From the NCBI GenBank assembly GCA_019694165.1, contig JAIBCL010000011.1, positions 62,001 to 126,000 on the forward strand: a DNA stretch of 64,000 bases, written 5' to 3'. The notes under the pieces are model-generated. The model was given only the letters and a program-made list of their open reading frames with translations, made no database searches and was not told the origin of the DNA. This document shows, piece by piece, positions 39,504 to 54,500 of the stretch (positions are counted from its first letter, which is position 1; every line of letters starts with the position of its first letter). Both the position numbers and the translations under genes were made by a program. The DNA comes from Verrucomicrobiaceae bacterium. GTDB lineage: Bacteria > Verrucomicrobiota > Verrucomicrobiia > Verrucomicrobiales > Verrucomicrobiaceae.

Positions 39504-42500
39504 ATGAACCGAACCCAACCTCAACACCGCCAACGTCGCTCGCCTTTGCTTGCCTGGATGCGTTGGCGATTGAAGACACCAGTCACCGCACTGCTCCTCG
39601 GCTGTTTTGTGCTGTGGACGACTCCGGCCCGGGCGCTCACGGGCTATTGGAACTTCGATGGCACGGGCAACTGGTCGAACTCGGGCAACTGGCTCGGCGG
39701 CACGATTCCGAACGGCGTTGGTGACATCGCAAACTTCAATTTCAACATCGGCAGCAATCGCACGGTCACACTCGATGCGCCTGTCACGCTCGGCGGCCTT
39801 GTGATCGGCGACACGCTGGGCGCGCAGGCTTACACGTTTGCGGGGCCTGGCGCGCTGACGCTGGATGCTCTCGGTGCGGCTCATGCGTCCATCAACAAAT
39901 ACAACTCCACCACCGATGTGTGGCAGGCACCGCTGAATTTGAATGACGCGCTGGATGCAAACATCTTCGCGGGCATCCTGGACATGACCGGAGCCGGCAG
40001 CACGCAGATCGCCATCAGCAGCAGCGCGTCGGACATCATCAAGAACAACGGCGGCAACCTGCGGCTCAATTTGGACGCCTCGGCGTTCAACGGGAACTGG
40101 ATCGTCAATCAAGGCACGCTGACCATCGGCGGCGCGAATGCCAACACGGCAGGAAACCTCGGCAATGGCACGGGTGGCATCATTCTGAATGGAACGGGTC
40201 TCGCCGCCGCATCGGTTCTGAGCTTGAACAACAACGGCACGGGCAGCAACGGCAACATCACCTACACCGGCAACAACGACGTGGTGCTGCAAGGCGCGGC
40301 GACGATCAACGCGGACCGCAACTACATCAGCGGAGCGAACACCGGCAACACCATCGTGCTCGACAACCTGACGATGAACGGCGGCATCCTCGGCGTGACG
40401 AGCGCGAACAGCTATGCGCTGCGCTTCAACGGCACGACGACGCTTGTGGGTGACACGAACGTCTTCTCAGTCGGCAACAACTCGACGGTGAACCTGCCGA
40501 ACCTGACTCTCGGCGGTGTGATCGACGACGGCGCAAAAAGCCGCGCGTTGATCAAAGAAGGCACAGGCCGCATGGTCATCGCCAACAGTGCGAACACCTA
40601 CGACGGCGCGACGGTCGTGAAGGATGGCTTCCTGCAAATCGCATCCGGCGCGAACCTCGGCACGGGCAAGGTTTTCGTGAGTGGCGGTGTGCTGAGCCTC
40701 GTGGCGGCGAATCAGACCGGCGTGGCAACGATGCCAGGCGGCTTGAATCTCGTCTCGCAGATTGGAACGACGCGCGCCGTGCTGCCAGTGATCGGGAACA
40801 CCGGCTTCACCATCGACAGCGCGAATCCGCTTAATGTCACCGTGCCGATCTACGGTATGGTGCTCGGTGTCGATGGCGACATCGCGAATAACATCGACCT
40901 CAGCCAGATCGGCGGCACGGGCAACACGCGCGTATCCGTGGCGAACGTCGGCGGCGTGAACCGCACTTACACCGGCACGATTTTGCCCGCGACCGACAAC
41001 ACGATCCGTCTCAACTCGGCCGCGAACATCTTCATCATCTCTGGCACCAACGCGCTCGGCGGCGCGACTTCGACGGCGAATGTCATCGCCGGTCTTGATT
41101 ACGCGACGCCGCTGAATTTGCCCGGCGTGAACATCACACAAGGCAACACAGGCACCATCTCGGTGCGTGGCAACAATTCAGCGACCCTCGGCAACGTGAC
41201 CGTCAATCGCGGCATCACCGCGAGCATTGAAGGCACGGGCCTGACCACACCGCTCGGCAACGGCGTCGTGACAGCGCTCGGTGGCACGGTCACAACGGAT
41301 GCGACGACGGACTCGAAGTTCGGCAACACGGATTTCCGGCTCTACGGCGGCAGCACACTTTTCATCGACAACGCCAGCGTCACGTCAGCGAACGCGGACC
41401 GTCGAATGCTGACCACGAGCAACATCGACCTAACAAGTTCCACCTTCCGCCTGCGCGGCGATGGCGGCGCGGCGACGGTTTCATCGCAGGCGGTGAATTC
41501 CATCGACTACTGGGGCGGCAGCACGCTCAGCATCGATACGGACGGCACCACGGCAGGCCGCCTCACCACGCTGACAACAGGCTCACTCAACCGCCAGGGC
41601 ACCGCCACGCTGAACATCCGCAATATCGGCGGCCAGGCGACGACCTTCGGCACGGCATCGGCAACGCAGAAGCTGCTCGTAACCTCTGCGCCAACGGTAA
41701 CCAATGGGATGATCGGCGCCAACGTCGCGCTATGGGCAGGCACCGCATCGAATGACGCGGGTGACACGCGTTTCGCCACTTACACGGCCAACGGCATCGA
41801 AGCCGCGACCTTCAATCTCACACCAACCACCGCCACGGCGCTGCAAGCTGCGACGGCGACGCAGATCGTCGATTTCAACGCCGTCACCGGCACGATCACG
41901 ATGACAGCCAGTGCCACGATGCAGGCGTTGCGACTGCGAACGACGACGAACACACAGATCCTCAGCAGCGGCGCGTTCACCCTCACGCTCGGCAGCGCTG
42001 CGGCGGTCGGGCAAGGCGCGGGCTTGCAACTCGAGCACACGGCGAACAACGAAGTCATTCATCCGCTCAACATCGCCTTCGGCACGCAAGAAGGCATGAT
42101 TTACACGGCGACAACCGGCGGCACATCGGGCATCGTGACGATGAGCGGCGTGTTGAGCGGCACCAATGGCATCACGCGCTTTGGCGACGGCATCCTGCGC
42201 CTCACGGGCACGAACACCTTCACCGGTCCGCTCACGATCAATGCCGGCGAGACGCGCTTGAATAACGTGCGCGCCGCCGGAGCCACGACCGGCACGCCGA
42301 ACGACATCAATCTCTGGGGCGGCTCGCTCTACTTCGAAGCCGCGACGCAGCGCTACAACAACAACGTCACCTTCTTCAACGACGCGCGACTCGGAAACGT
42401 CAATGTCGCCAACACAGGCTTCAACAACCTCGCCGTCGCCGCACGCACCGGCAGCACGGCTCCCGTGGTGCTCGACATCCGCGTGAACGGCGGCAGCAAT

Positions 42501-45500
42501 CAAACCACGGCCTACGGCGGACTGACGCTGAACGGCCCGGCGCAGTTCTACAACACCAACCTCCTTCAAATCAACGGCGGCATCAGCGGCTCGGGTCGCC
42601 TGGAGAAGTTTGGCAATGAGCGCCTCCTCATCGGCGGTGATTCGAGCGGCTATCTCCAGCCGATCACGGTGAATACCGGCGTGATCAGCAGCCTCAACGC
42701 CACCAGCACGGCGAAGCCTTTTGGCACGGGCACGATCACCCTGAATCCCGGCGGCAGCATTCGTCTCGCGGCTTCCAGCAACATCAACGCATCGCAGGTG
42801 ACGATGAATTCCGACCTCGGCGGCATCGGGGGCATCGGCATGAGCTACGTCGCAAATCCGACTTCACTGCCCGTGATGACGATCAACTCTTCTGCGCCAT
42901 GGAAAGGCACGCTCGGCATCGGCGCGGTCGGTTTCAGCCAGAACATCGACCAGGGCACGCTTTGGGGCGGCGGCGCGTATCTCGGAGCGTTGCTCGGCGA
43001 CACGGGCATCTACACCGGCACGCTGACGCCCGACGGCACAACCTTCCGCCTCGGCACCGGCCAGGGCACGATCCGCATCGACAGTCCGCTCACCGGAGCA
43101 TCGAATAGCGTGCAGGTCGGCCTCTCGATGACCGGCGATGTCGGCCGCGCCGATCAGGCCGTAAACAATGCGGGCGGCACGGTGCAGTTTGATGTGCCGA
43201 TGACCTACGGCGGCGCGACGGTGCTGCAAACCAACGGCGCACTGCGCATCAGCGCCACGACAGCGACCACCGGCATCGGCGCGATCACGCTCAACGGCGG
43301 CATTTTGCAAGGCGACTCGCTGGTGAGCAATTTCCGAGGCATCGCGCCGCTCTCCATTGCCAATACGATCGAACTCACCGCCGACAGCACGATCCAGATG
43401 CAGAACAACGCGGGCGATTTCCGGCTCGCTGGCCCGGTGAATCTCGCTTCGGGTTCCACTGGCGTCGTGCGCCAGCTCACAGTCGGCATTGATGGCACGA
43501 ACGCCGGTCAGCTCTATCTCGACGGCGGCATCAGCGACGGCACTGGCGGCTCTGGCAATCACTTGATCAAGGCCGGACAAGGCGCGGCCTTCATCACCAC
43601 GCCAGTGAGCTACACGGGCACGACGAACATCACCGGTGGATTCCTCGCGATCAATTCGCCCGCTGATCTCGCCAGCAGCTCGCAGATCGTGCTCTCCGGC
43701 GGCGGCCTCGCTGTGTGGGAGAATTCGATGACGCTCGACCGCAACGTGAGCATTCAGAGCACGGCGAACAACACGCCCGGCTGGTTCGACGTGCAGGCGG
43801 GACTCACGCTCACGCAGAGCGCGGCGAGCACCATCGAAGGTCCGCAAAACGCTGCTTTCACAAACTCCGGTATGCTCATGAAGCGCGGTCTCGGCACGCT
43901 GATCCTCAATGGCAGCAATGCGATGACCGGCGTGCTCGCGCTCGACGGTATCCTGCAAATCAACAACCAGGCCGCGCTCGGCGATCCGGCACGCGTTGGC
44001 GCTTCCGACATCCAGATCGGCGGTGACTTCGCCATTGGCGGCACGACAACGGTCACGCGCTTCACCGGCGGCACGCTGCGCATCAATGACAACGTGGTCA
44101 CGTCGCGCGGTATCCAGTTCAACAACAACAGCTCGTCCATTTACGGCGGCGGCATTGACGTCACGCCGGGCAACAACTTCGCGGTCACAGGAATCCTCTC
44201 GCAGGGCACCGACTTCGATTTCTGGTTTAAGACCGGCGCTGGATCGCTCGTGACGACGGGCGCGAATACGTTCAGGCAATTCGCCATGGTCGGCGGCACT
44301 TATCAATTTGGCACGAGCACACCGTGGGCGAACAGCACAGCCACGAGCACGGATACGACGACCATCGAGATGATCGGTGGCACGATGCGCGCCGTGAACG
44401 CGGCCGCGAGCATCGCGCTGGCCAACAACGTCAGCACGACGAACTACAACTACAGTGGCGGCATGATTCTCCAGATGGAAAGCGGCGTGCTCCAGAGCAT
44501 CGAGTTCCAGGCCGATGCGCTCACGCGGCAGAATCAAGGCACGCTCGTGCTGCAAACGATGAACGGCACCACGCTCGGCGCGGCGGGCAGCACGAATGCA
44601 GCGCGTGTGATTCCGACGAATGCCGTGAACAGCGGCCTCGCGCGAGCCTCGGCGCTGAGCAGCAGCGGAATCTTCGCTCCGCATCTCGTCGCTGCCGACA
44701 GCACGGGCATCGCGAGTTTTGTCACCGACGATGCGACCAACGGCATCAAGCCCTACTCTGGCGCGACGTTGTCTTCGCTCGTTGGCAGCAATCCGACGAG
44801 CATCGCCGACATCGGCGGCACGCAGACGCTCAGCGGCAGCAACAGCATTTTTGCCCTGCGCACGACCGCCGACATCAACGGCGGCACGCTGAGCATTCGA
44901 GCCGTCGACAACGTGAACATGGGCGGCATCCTCATCAACGGCAGCAACACGATCAGCAGCAATGTTGTCTTTGATCCGACTTCCGCCACAGCTCCAGGCA
45001 CCGGCACACCGGCTGAGGGCCTCGTCTATGTGAAGGAAGGCGAGAACGCGGCTCTCAGTGGCAAGCTGCTCGCGAATGCATTCACGAAGTTCGGTCGCGG
45101 CACGCTCACGCTCAGCGGCGGCGGTGCGGTTCTGGGCGACGTCAGCATTCAAGACGGCACGGTGAAAGTCGGCGCGACGAATCCGCTGAGCCGCATGGAC
45201 AGCGAGTTGAACATCAACTCGGGCGCGACGCTCGACTTGAACGGCAACAGCATCGCGGTCGAGACGCTCGGCAGCAACAACCGGCAGGTCACCGGCACCG
45301 GCGGCGGTGTGAATTTCGGCGGTAGCGTCACGAACGCGGCTGGCGGCAGCGCGGCGACGCTCAGCATGGCCGGGCCGCAGAGTTCGACCTTCACCGGCAC
45401 CATCAATGGCAACTTGAAGCTCATGAAGGCAGGCAGCGGCGTGCTCACCATCGACGGCTATCGCGCCAGCACGCCGGACTCGGGCAGCAACACCTTTACT

Positions 45501-48500
45501 GGTGGCACGAACGTCTATGGCGTTGGCACCACGGGCGGATTGCTCATCGACAACGCGCCATTCGCATTCGGCGGCGCGAATGGCTCGACGCCTGGCGATG
45601 TGAATCTTTACAGCGGCACGCTCGACTTCCGCTACAGCGGCAATGCCACCACCTTCAGCATCGCTGGCGGCACGAACGGCCAGCAATACAACAACCTCGT
45701 CGTGCGCATCGGTGCGGACGGCACAAACGGCGTCACGCTCAATGTGAAGGGCCCCGGCTTGATCAATGTGAATCAAAGCACCGGCGCGATCGGTCAGGGC
45801 AACATCATCCAGGTCGGCACGCTAAACATGACCGACACCTCGCTCAGCAGCAGCGGGGCGAATCTGTATCGCTTCCGCGCCGCCGGGCCGGTGAACATTC
45901 AAGGTGCGCAGGCCAGCTTCAACACCACGAGCACCGGCCCAGCCGGCATGATCGAACTCGCGGGCGTCATCGGCGGCAGCGGCTCGCTCAACAAGCTCGG
46001 CGACACCGTGCTCGGCGCGGTCGTCATTTCGGGCAATGCGAACACTTACAGCGGCGGCACAAACATCATCGCGGGCGAGGTGCAGGTCACGGCCACGAGT
46101 GGCACGCCGCTCGGCTCGGGCGCGGTGCGCGTCTTCCCCACCGGCACGCTGCGTCTCGCGGGCAATGGCAGCGTGAATGGCGCAAAGCTCGAAGTGATGA
46201 GCAGCGCCACGGCGCTCGGCGCGATCTCGCTCGATCAGAATTTCAATCCGACGGTGCTCACGAGCGCGAACTTCGGCAGCGTCTATAACAACACGTTGCA
46301 GCTCTCGCAGCCCTATTGGACGCAACCGCTCGACCTCGCCGCCATCGGCGATGGTCGCAGCTTCCTTGGCACCGGATTGGGCCAGGAAGTGAAATACATG
46401 GCCGCCACGCTCGGCGCGGGCGTGGCCGATCCGGCGATCACGGCGACGGGCGTTTATCGTCTTGTCGGTGGATCGAGCAATCTCGCGTTCGATGGCGTGA
46501 ACAACGTGCTCACGGGCAACAACTACCTCCAGCTTGGACCGCAGCGCGGCAATGTGCTGGCCGCACCGACCAATGGCGGCAACGCGGTGGTGATTCGCAA
46601 TTCGAACAACTTCACCGCCGGCACGCAGATCACCGAGGGCACCACGCTCGCGATTGAAACCGGCGGCTCGCCCATCGGCGAGACGCCGCTCGGCTCCGGC
46701 GCGGTGGAGGTGTATGGCACGCTGCAAATCTCCGGCAATCTCGGCTCCGCCTTCAATGCAAGCACTGGAAGCAATGCGAACACGATCACGCTGCGGCCCG
46801 GCGGTCAGGTGCGCATCATCGACTCCTTCAACACACTCGTCGCCGGTGATCAAGGCCGCTGGGGCGACACCGTAGCCGTCGATTTAAACGGCGGCATCTT
46901 CCGCCTCGACGGCGCGGCGAACTGGCAGACGACCGAAACCATCGGCGACGTCACTGCGCGCAAGGGCGGCACGCTGACCGTGGTCAAAAACAGCGCGGCC
47001 TCCAGCGCGCAGTTGAACGTTGCCTCGCTCGCCCGAGCGGATCGCGGCTCGGTCTCGATCAACTACACCGCCGGCTTCCTCGGCCAGAACACGAACACGC
47101 CGCTGAGCTACGAACGTCTGCTGGTAAACGGTGGCGTCGCTGTCGGCGGCACCACGACGAATGGCAGCGGCTTCACGAACACCGGCATGGCTGCTCCATG
47201 GATCATCGACCGCGTGGCGAACACCTTCGTCGGCTACAACACGACCACCGGCTTCCAGCCTTTGATCAGCGCGGCTCCGGGCGTGGGTGAAGTGGCCTAC
47301 AACAAGATTGTGTCCGGCGCGCTTTCCGCAGGCGGACTCGTCGCGGGCGACATCGCGGACCTCACCACGGCTGCGAAGACGCTGGCGGACAATCCGACGC
47401 TCTACGCACTGCGCACAAATCAAAACATCAGCCCGACTGCGGGCAACAACACGATGACGCTCACCAGCGGCGGCCTCATCATGACGGCGGGCACGATCAA
47501 TCCTACGAGCGCGATCACCAGCGGCTACGTCTCGCCGATGACGCTGAACTTTGGCGCTGGCGGTGGCGGCGAGGCGCTGATCTTCGTCGGCGCGGCGACT
47601 TCCACGATCCAAGCGCAGATCGTTGCGGCGCAAGGCCTCACGAAGATGGGTCCGAACCAACTCACGCTCACGTCGATCAATCCCGGCATCGGCGCACCGG
47701 TCGTGATCAATGAAGGCACCTTGCTCGCGCGCGTTCCTGTGGCAGGTGGTGGTAGCGGCGCGGCGGTCGGCACGGTTTTCAATGGCCAGGACGTGATCTT
47801 GAACGGTGGCGCGTTGCAACTTGCCTCGCAGCTCGCGAATGCCACGGGCACTGCTTCTGAGATCGCCAGCAATGCGACTGTCACCGGAAGCTTCGGTAGC
47901 AATGTCCTCGTTCGCGCTGACTCGACGCTCGGCAACAATGGCGTGGCGCAATACGTGCGGATCAACAACCTCACCATCGCGAACGCGGCGGGCGCTGCGG
48001 CGATGAACAACAACGGCGTCATCGCGCTCGCGCTGCAAAGCGGCATCTGGGTCGGCGGCACGACGACGCTAAGCACGCAGGCACGGCTCAACAGCACCTT
48101 CAATGGCATGTCGCAGACAACGCTCGCAGGAATCGTTACGGGAGCTGTGATCGAGAAATTCGGCAACGGCGCGATCACGCTGCTCAACGGCGCAAACAAC
48201 TACTCCGGCGGCACCATCATTCACGGCGCGGCTGCGGCCACTGCGACGAGCGCCGTCGCATCCGGCTTCCGCGGCACTGGCACGCCATTTGGCACCGGCG
48301 ACATCACCATCAATCCCGGCGGCGTGCTGCGCCTCGCGGACAATGCAAACATCGCCAGCAACGCCGTGACGATGAAGTCGGATGACATCGGCCTGGCCGG
48401 CATCGGCATCGCGCACAATGCAGCCTTGCCCACGATCATCACCAGCGGCTCTCCGAGTGCGGGACAGATCAAACTCGAAACCACCGGAGCTTACGGCGGC

Positions 48501-51500
48501 GCGATCACGCTCGATTACGGCTACTATTCGCAGCCGCTGAACATGAGCAGCGTCGGCAATGGCACGCTCTGGCTGGGCAACTCGCAACAGGCCGACGCCT
48601 ACTATTTCAATCCGTCGCTCGGCGCGAACGCGAATGGCGAATACCAGCTCGGCGCGGGCGGCAACCAGGCGCATTTGTATCTCGGCGGCCTGCTCGTCTC
48701 GGCGGGCAGACAGTCGTTGTTTGAAAATGTCTTCAGCGGCGGCACGGCTAACAGCACGCGCATCGAGGTCGGCGCGCTCACCGGCAATCTCGCGGCGGAA
48801 GGTCCGTCTTTCGTGAACGGCAACACCGGCGGCATCGGCCTGCTCACGCGGAACATGAACCTCACCGGTGACGTGCGCGTGAACACAAACAGCACGCTCA
48901 ACATCGGCAACAACTTCGCGCTCGGTAGCGGACGCCTCGTGCTCAACGGCGGCAACATCCGCGTGGATGCCGTGCAGAACACGACCATCGACAACAACGT
49001 CCTGCTCACTGGCGACTTCAACACGAGCAACGGCAACGACTTCGTGATCAATGGGAATGTCGCGATGCACGACGCGGCATACTCGGCGGGCGCGACTCGC
49101 CTTTGGAACCTCGCGGGCACAGGCACCATGGGTGTGTATGGCGTCATCAGCGGCGCGGACGGCAGCAACTTCATCAAGAGCGGCGTGCAGTTCCTCCTCC
49201 TCGGCGGCGCGAACACCTACCAAGGCTACACGCAGATCAACAACGGCGAGATCATCGCGCAGGGCAACGTGCTGCCGGGCGTGGCAGGTCCGCTCGGCAT
49301 CAGCGACTCGCCCATCGTCTTCGGCAGCGGGACGGGCAACACGGGCGGCACCGCGAACGTCGGCGGCTGGCTCGGCATTGGCGGCAAGTTCACCATCGGT
49401 CGTGACATCATCCTCGGCCAGACCACGGGCACGGGCTCCAGCGCGCTGGATGCCCGCACCAATGAGCGCGTGACGATCAGCGGCGGCATCTCACTCATCG
49501 CGAGCAGCGCGCTGACCGTTGGCTCGATGGCAGCAAACGTGTCCAACTTCCAAGGCGGCACCATTGATCTCGCGGGACCAATTTCCGGCGCGGGATCGCT
49601 CATCATCGGCACCACGACGACCACGAACAACGCCACCACCGTCGCGAACGGCGGCACCGTCATTCTGTCGGCCAGCACGAACGGCTACGGCACGAACACC
49701 TTCAGCGGCGGCGTCACGCTGAACTCCGCGCGCTTGCAGATCGCGTCGGACACCTACTTCACCAACGCGGCGACGAATCCGACGATCCTTAGCGGCCCGC
49801 TCGGCACTGGCACCTTCACCTTCGGCGCAGGTGAATCGAATCGTGGCGGAACCATCGAGGCCGTCGGCGGCGCGCGCACCATCGTAAACGCGCTCGGCAA
49901 TCTCGCGACTGCATCCAACACCACGCTCGGCTTCAGCGGCGTGAACGCGCTCACCTTCACGCGCGATCTCAACATCAACTCTGATGCCACCATGCGCACC
50001 CGCACCTTCAACGTGCCGAATGCCTGGGCACCGATCACTTTCAGCGGCAACCTCACCAACTCCGGCGCGGGCGGCGCGACACTGATCAAAAACGGCGTCG
50101 GCACGCTCGTTCTCACCGGCACGAACACGCAGGCCGATCTGCTCACGACCGATGCGAACTACGGCGCTGGCGTGGTGGTCAATGCCGGCATTCTGCGGGT
50201 GAACGCGGATGCGGCGCTCGGCAGCACGACAAGCATCGCGGCGGGCGGCACGCACCTTGTCGGCCCTGCGGACATCAAACTCGCAGGTGGCACCTTGTCG
50301 GCCTCGGCAGGTTTCACGACCGCGCGTCAGTTGATTCTCACGGCGAACAGCGGCGTGGATGTCGCCTCCGGTCAGTCGCTCACGCTTAGCACGGCGACGG
50401 CGGGTGCGTTCACGATCACGAAGACCGGCCCGGGCACGCTCGCCTTGAACAACGCCGCCAATGCGCAGACCGGACTCACGCTCGGTGGCCAGGCACAGCA
50501 GAATCCGGCTTACGGTCGTTTCAGCAACACGGGTGGCACCGTTTCGACAACGGCGACAAGTGGCACGCCCTTCGTCGCGGGTGCAGCCGGCACGGTGACC
50601 ATCAACAGCGGCACCTTGTCGCTCGTCGGTGGAGCTTCGGCGCAGAGCCTGAGCATTCCGCGCCTCATCTACGGCGCGGCCGGTCATCTGGCTATAAATC
50701 AAGGCACCACGACATCCACGCTCACCGCAAGCGAAGCCGCTGCCACCGCTTTCCAACGCGCGGGCACCCTCAACTCGGTGAGCTTCGGCACGCTCGCGCT
50801 GAACACATCGGTCGCCGGTGCGCTCGGCGGCAATGAGAAGGTGCTGATCTCAAACGCAGCCGCGCAGCCTGCCAACACCGCTGGCACGGGCGGCAGCATC
50901 TTGAGCGTGCCTTCCATCGTCACCGCCGTGAGCGGCAGCGGGCAGGACGCTGACTTTGTGCGCTACGACGCAACGAACGGCTTCATGGCGCACAACGTCA
51001 CCACGGTCACCGCGCTCGGCGCGACCGCTCCGACCAATGTCGGTGACATCAGCGCCGCTGGCAGCACCGCAGGCGCGGGAATCATTGACGTGCTCGCACT
51101 GCGCACCGCAGGCAACATCACGCCGACCGATGGCACCTCGCTTGTCCGCATTCTCGGCGGTGGATTGATTTTGAATGGCAGCACCGCGCCGAACATCAGC
51201 GCCAACGTCAGCTTCAACAGCGGCAGCGCGGCCATCGAGGCGCTCACTTATGTGCGCGATGGTCAGAGCGGCGCGTCGATTCTTTCCGGCAGCATCGCGG
51301 CTCGCGACTTCACCAAGTTTGGTCCCGGCACGCTCGAATTGAGCGGCACGGCGAATGTTTTGACCGCAGGCACGGCTCGTCTGCCAGTGCTGAGCGTGCA
51401 GGAAGGCACGCTGCGCTTTGCCAATGCCGGCGCGCTCTTCCAGAACGGCTCGCGCGGCAATGAGACGGGCCTCTTCACGCTGAATGTGAATGAGAGCGGC

Positions 51501-54500
51501 GTGTTCGACACGAACGGCCTCGCGCTGTCCATCGCTGGCATCACGGGCAATGGCACGATCCTCGGCGGCGGTGCGCTGACCAGCCGCAATGGCTTTGGTG
51601 TCGATCTCACCTTCGGCGGCGGCATCACCGGCACGTCGAGCTTCACAAAGTCCGGCGATGGCATCCTCACGATGACGGGGTTCAGCACCTACAGCGGCGG
51701 CACGAGCGTCGAGGCCGGTCGCATCGTCTCCGCCATTCCGCTGCCAAACACGAACACCGCGCCCGGCTTGTCGCTCGCATCGCTCGGCACGCTGGATGCG
51801 CGCGGCGCGCAGGCGCTGGGCACTGGACCGATCACGCTCAAAGGTGGCATTCTCGCCATTAACAACAACATCGCGCACGCCGAGGTCGAGGACGGCATCG
51901 ACTTCAACACGTTCGGCCCCGGCAACGGCTACGACATCACCGTGGCAAATGTCGGCGCGACGAACGGCATTGCGCTGCCCGGAAACATGACGAGCACCAT
52001 TTATCTGAACTCCAGCAACACCGCGACGCTCACCGGCAATAGCGCGATCAACTCGCTGACCATCGACGCGCCGCAGCTCAACATCGCCGGCCTGGCGAAC
52101 AACAGCGGCAACCTGAGCCTTCTCTTCGTCAAGGGCGCGACGAACTTCTCGCAGCCAAACACGGTGCTCGACACAAACGGCGGCCGCCTTTTCCTCGGCG
52201 GTCAGATCAATGCGAACGGCAAGACGATCACGAAGATCGGCTTGCAGGACGTGGTGCTCTCCAATACCGAGCTTGATGCCGGGCAGAACCAAGTCGGGCT
52301 TTGGAAGGTGTATGGCGGCGTTTTGAACCCGCGCGTGGCCGACGGCGCGTCGAATCCCCTCGGCAGCGGTGTCACCGTCGAACTCAACGGCGGCACGACG
52401 GGCGTGATTCATTTGAACCTCAGCACCGACGGCAACGGCACGACCCTGTCCGAGCGCATCTCGACCTATCAGGACACCAACCTGCGCTTTGGCTCGATGC
52501 TGCCGGTGACGAGCAGCGAGTTCGTCATGACCGGCGCGAGCCGCGTAAACACGGACCGCATCGTCGGCAACAACTCCAACAAGACGACGGTCATCAACAA
52601 TCTCGAAGCCGGCGGCGTGCTTGGCTCACCGTATGTTTATTTCACCGGCGCGGCGACTGCCACCGGCGACAACTTCTGGGTGAACGGCACCACCAAATTC
52701 GTCCGCGACCTGTATTTGCAGAACGACGTGGCGCTCACGCTCAATGGGGTGATCAGCGGCCAGGGCACTTTTGTGAAGCGTTTCGGAACCACGATTTATG
52801 TGAACGCCGACAACACGACCGGCTACAACGGCGGCACCATCCTCACGGGAACCGCGTTGCTCTTCGGCAGTCTGGAGGGGAATCAAATCACGCTGAACGA
52901 CACCGCGAAGCTCGGCAAAGGCCACGTCGTCGTGAACGCGAACGGCCAGCTTCAATTCAACAGCGCCTCCAACCTGCAGGCGGGCCAGAACGTCTATGTG
53001 AGCAGCAACCTCGACAACTTCGGCGTGCTACGCCTCGCGGCAAACCTCACGCTTGATCAGGTGAACTTCCGCGCGGCCGGAGTCGGCGGCGCGCAGGCCA
53101 CCGCGAGCAATTACTACCTCACCAGCACGAATCCCGGCGGCGGCGTGCTGGCGCTGAACACCGTTTACAGCAACGCGCTGAACATGCGCTCGCTTGGCGA
53201 CGGCACCTGGTTCCTCGGCAGCACGACCAATGGTGTCGGCGCAAACGGCTCGTATGACGCCGCGACGCTCGCGCCCGGCTTCAACAACACCTACCGACTC
53301 GGTGCTGGCGGCTCGACGCTGTTCTTCGGCTCGAACGGCGCAAGCAACGTGATCACGAACACCGATGCGAGCTGCATCAGCAATCTCGTCGTCGGCGCGC
53401 CGATGTCCGTGCAGAACAACGCGGTGATCGGCAATGGCGCCGGCAACGTGGTCTTCCTCACGTCGCAGAACTACGGCGGCACCACGGTGATCAACCGCAG
53501 CAGCACGCTCGACTTCCGCGGCACGCTGAACACAAGCGGCATCGAGACCTACGGCGGCCTGAACGTCGCCGGCGAGACCGGCACCTTCTTGAAGGGCGGC
53601 ACGGGCGCGAACATTCCCGTCACTCTGCGTCCGGGTTCCACGCTGCGCTTTGACAACACCTCAGCCGGTGTGCTGCCGGTGGCGTCCACACAAGGACGCT
53701 GGGCGGATGGCACGGGCATCGATCTAGACAACGCGACGCTGCGTCTGCAAGGCAATGCGGCAGTGGAAGTGAGCGAAACCGTCGGCGCGATCGCAGCGAA
53801 AGGCGGCTCGTTCATCGAAGTCGTGCGCGGCGTGGCCGGTCGGGGCACCGAGCTGCGCACACCGGGCATCACGCGCGTCGGCGCGGGCACGATCACGTTT
53901 AATACCAACAGCGAGACGCTAGGCAGCGACGAGCGCGTCATCATCACTGGCACCGCACCAGTGGTGACGAACGGCATGGTCTCCCCGTGGATGATCAGCA
54001 ACACGAACACGGAATTCATCACCTACAATGCCGACACTGGCTTCTCGAAGGCGGGCTTCACCAATGTGCAGGTTGGTGGCACGACAGCGGCGACGCTGAG
54101 TCTTACGAATGATCGCGTGCTCTTCGGCACGGCGACGACGGCGATCGGCAACGGCTTTGACATCAACGCATGGGCCGCGCGGCTCGATGTCGATCTCACG
54201 CTCGCCACCGCTTCCAACGCCACCAGTGCGGCCAACCGGCTCGTTCTCGGTAGCGGTGGTCTCATCACCACCGGCACGCGGCAGATCAATGCAGGCCTCG
54301 TCGCCGGTGCGGGCGCAAGCGAGCTGCTCATCTTCAACACGGGCACCACGACCATCGGCGACAGCGCCAACATCACCACGAGCGGCCAGATTGCCGCGTC
54401 GAGCATCACGAAGTCAGGTGCTGGCACGCTGGCGCTGCAAGCCGTGCAGGGAATTTTCAGCGGCAACATTAACGTGAATCAAGGAGCGCTCACGTTGGGC

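Noticed and set aside
42864-45776. 970-codon open frame on the minus strand inside the giant gene
   Set aside because: Same cause as above: an antisense shadow of the repeat-coding sequence without any recognisable protein feature.
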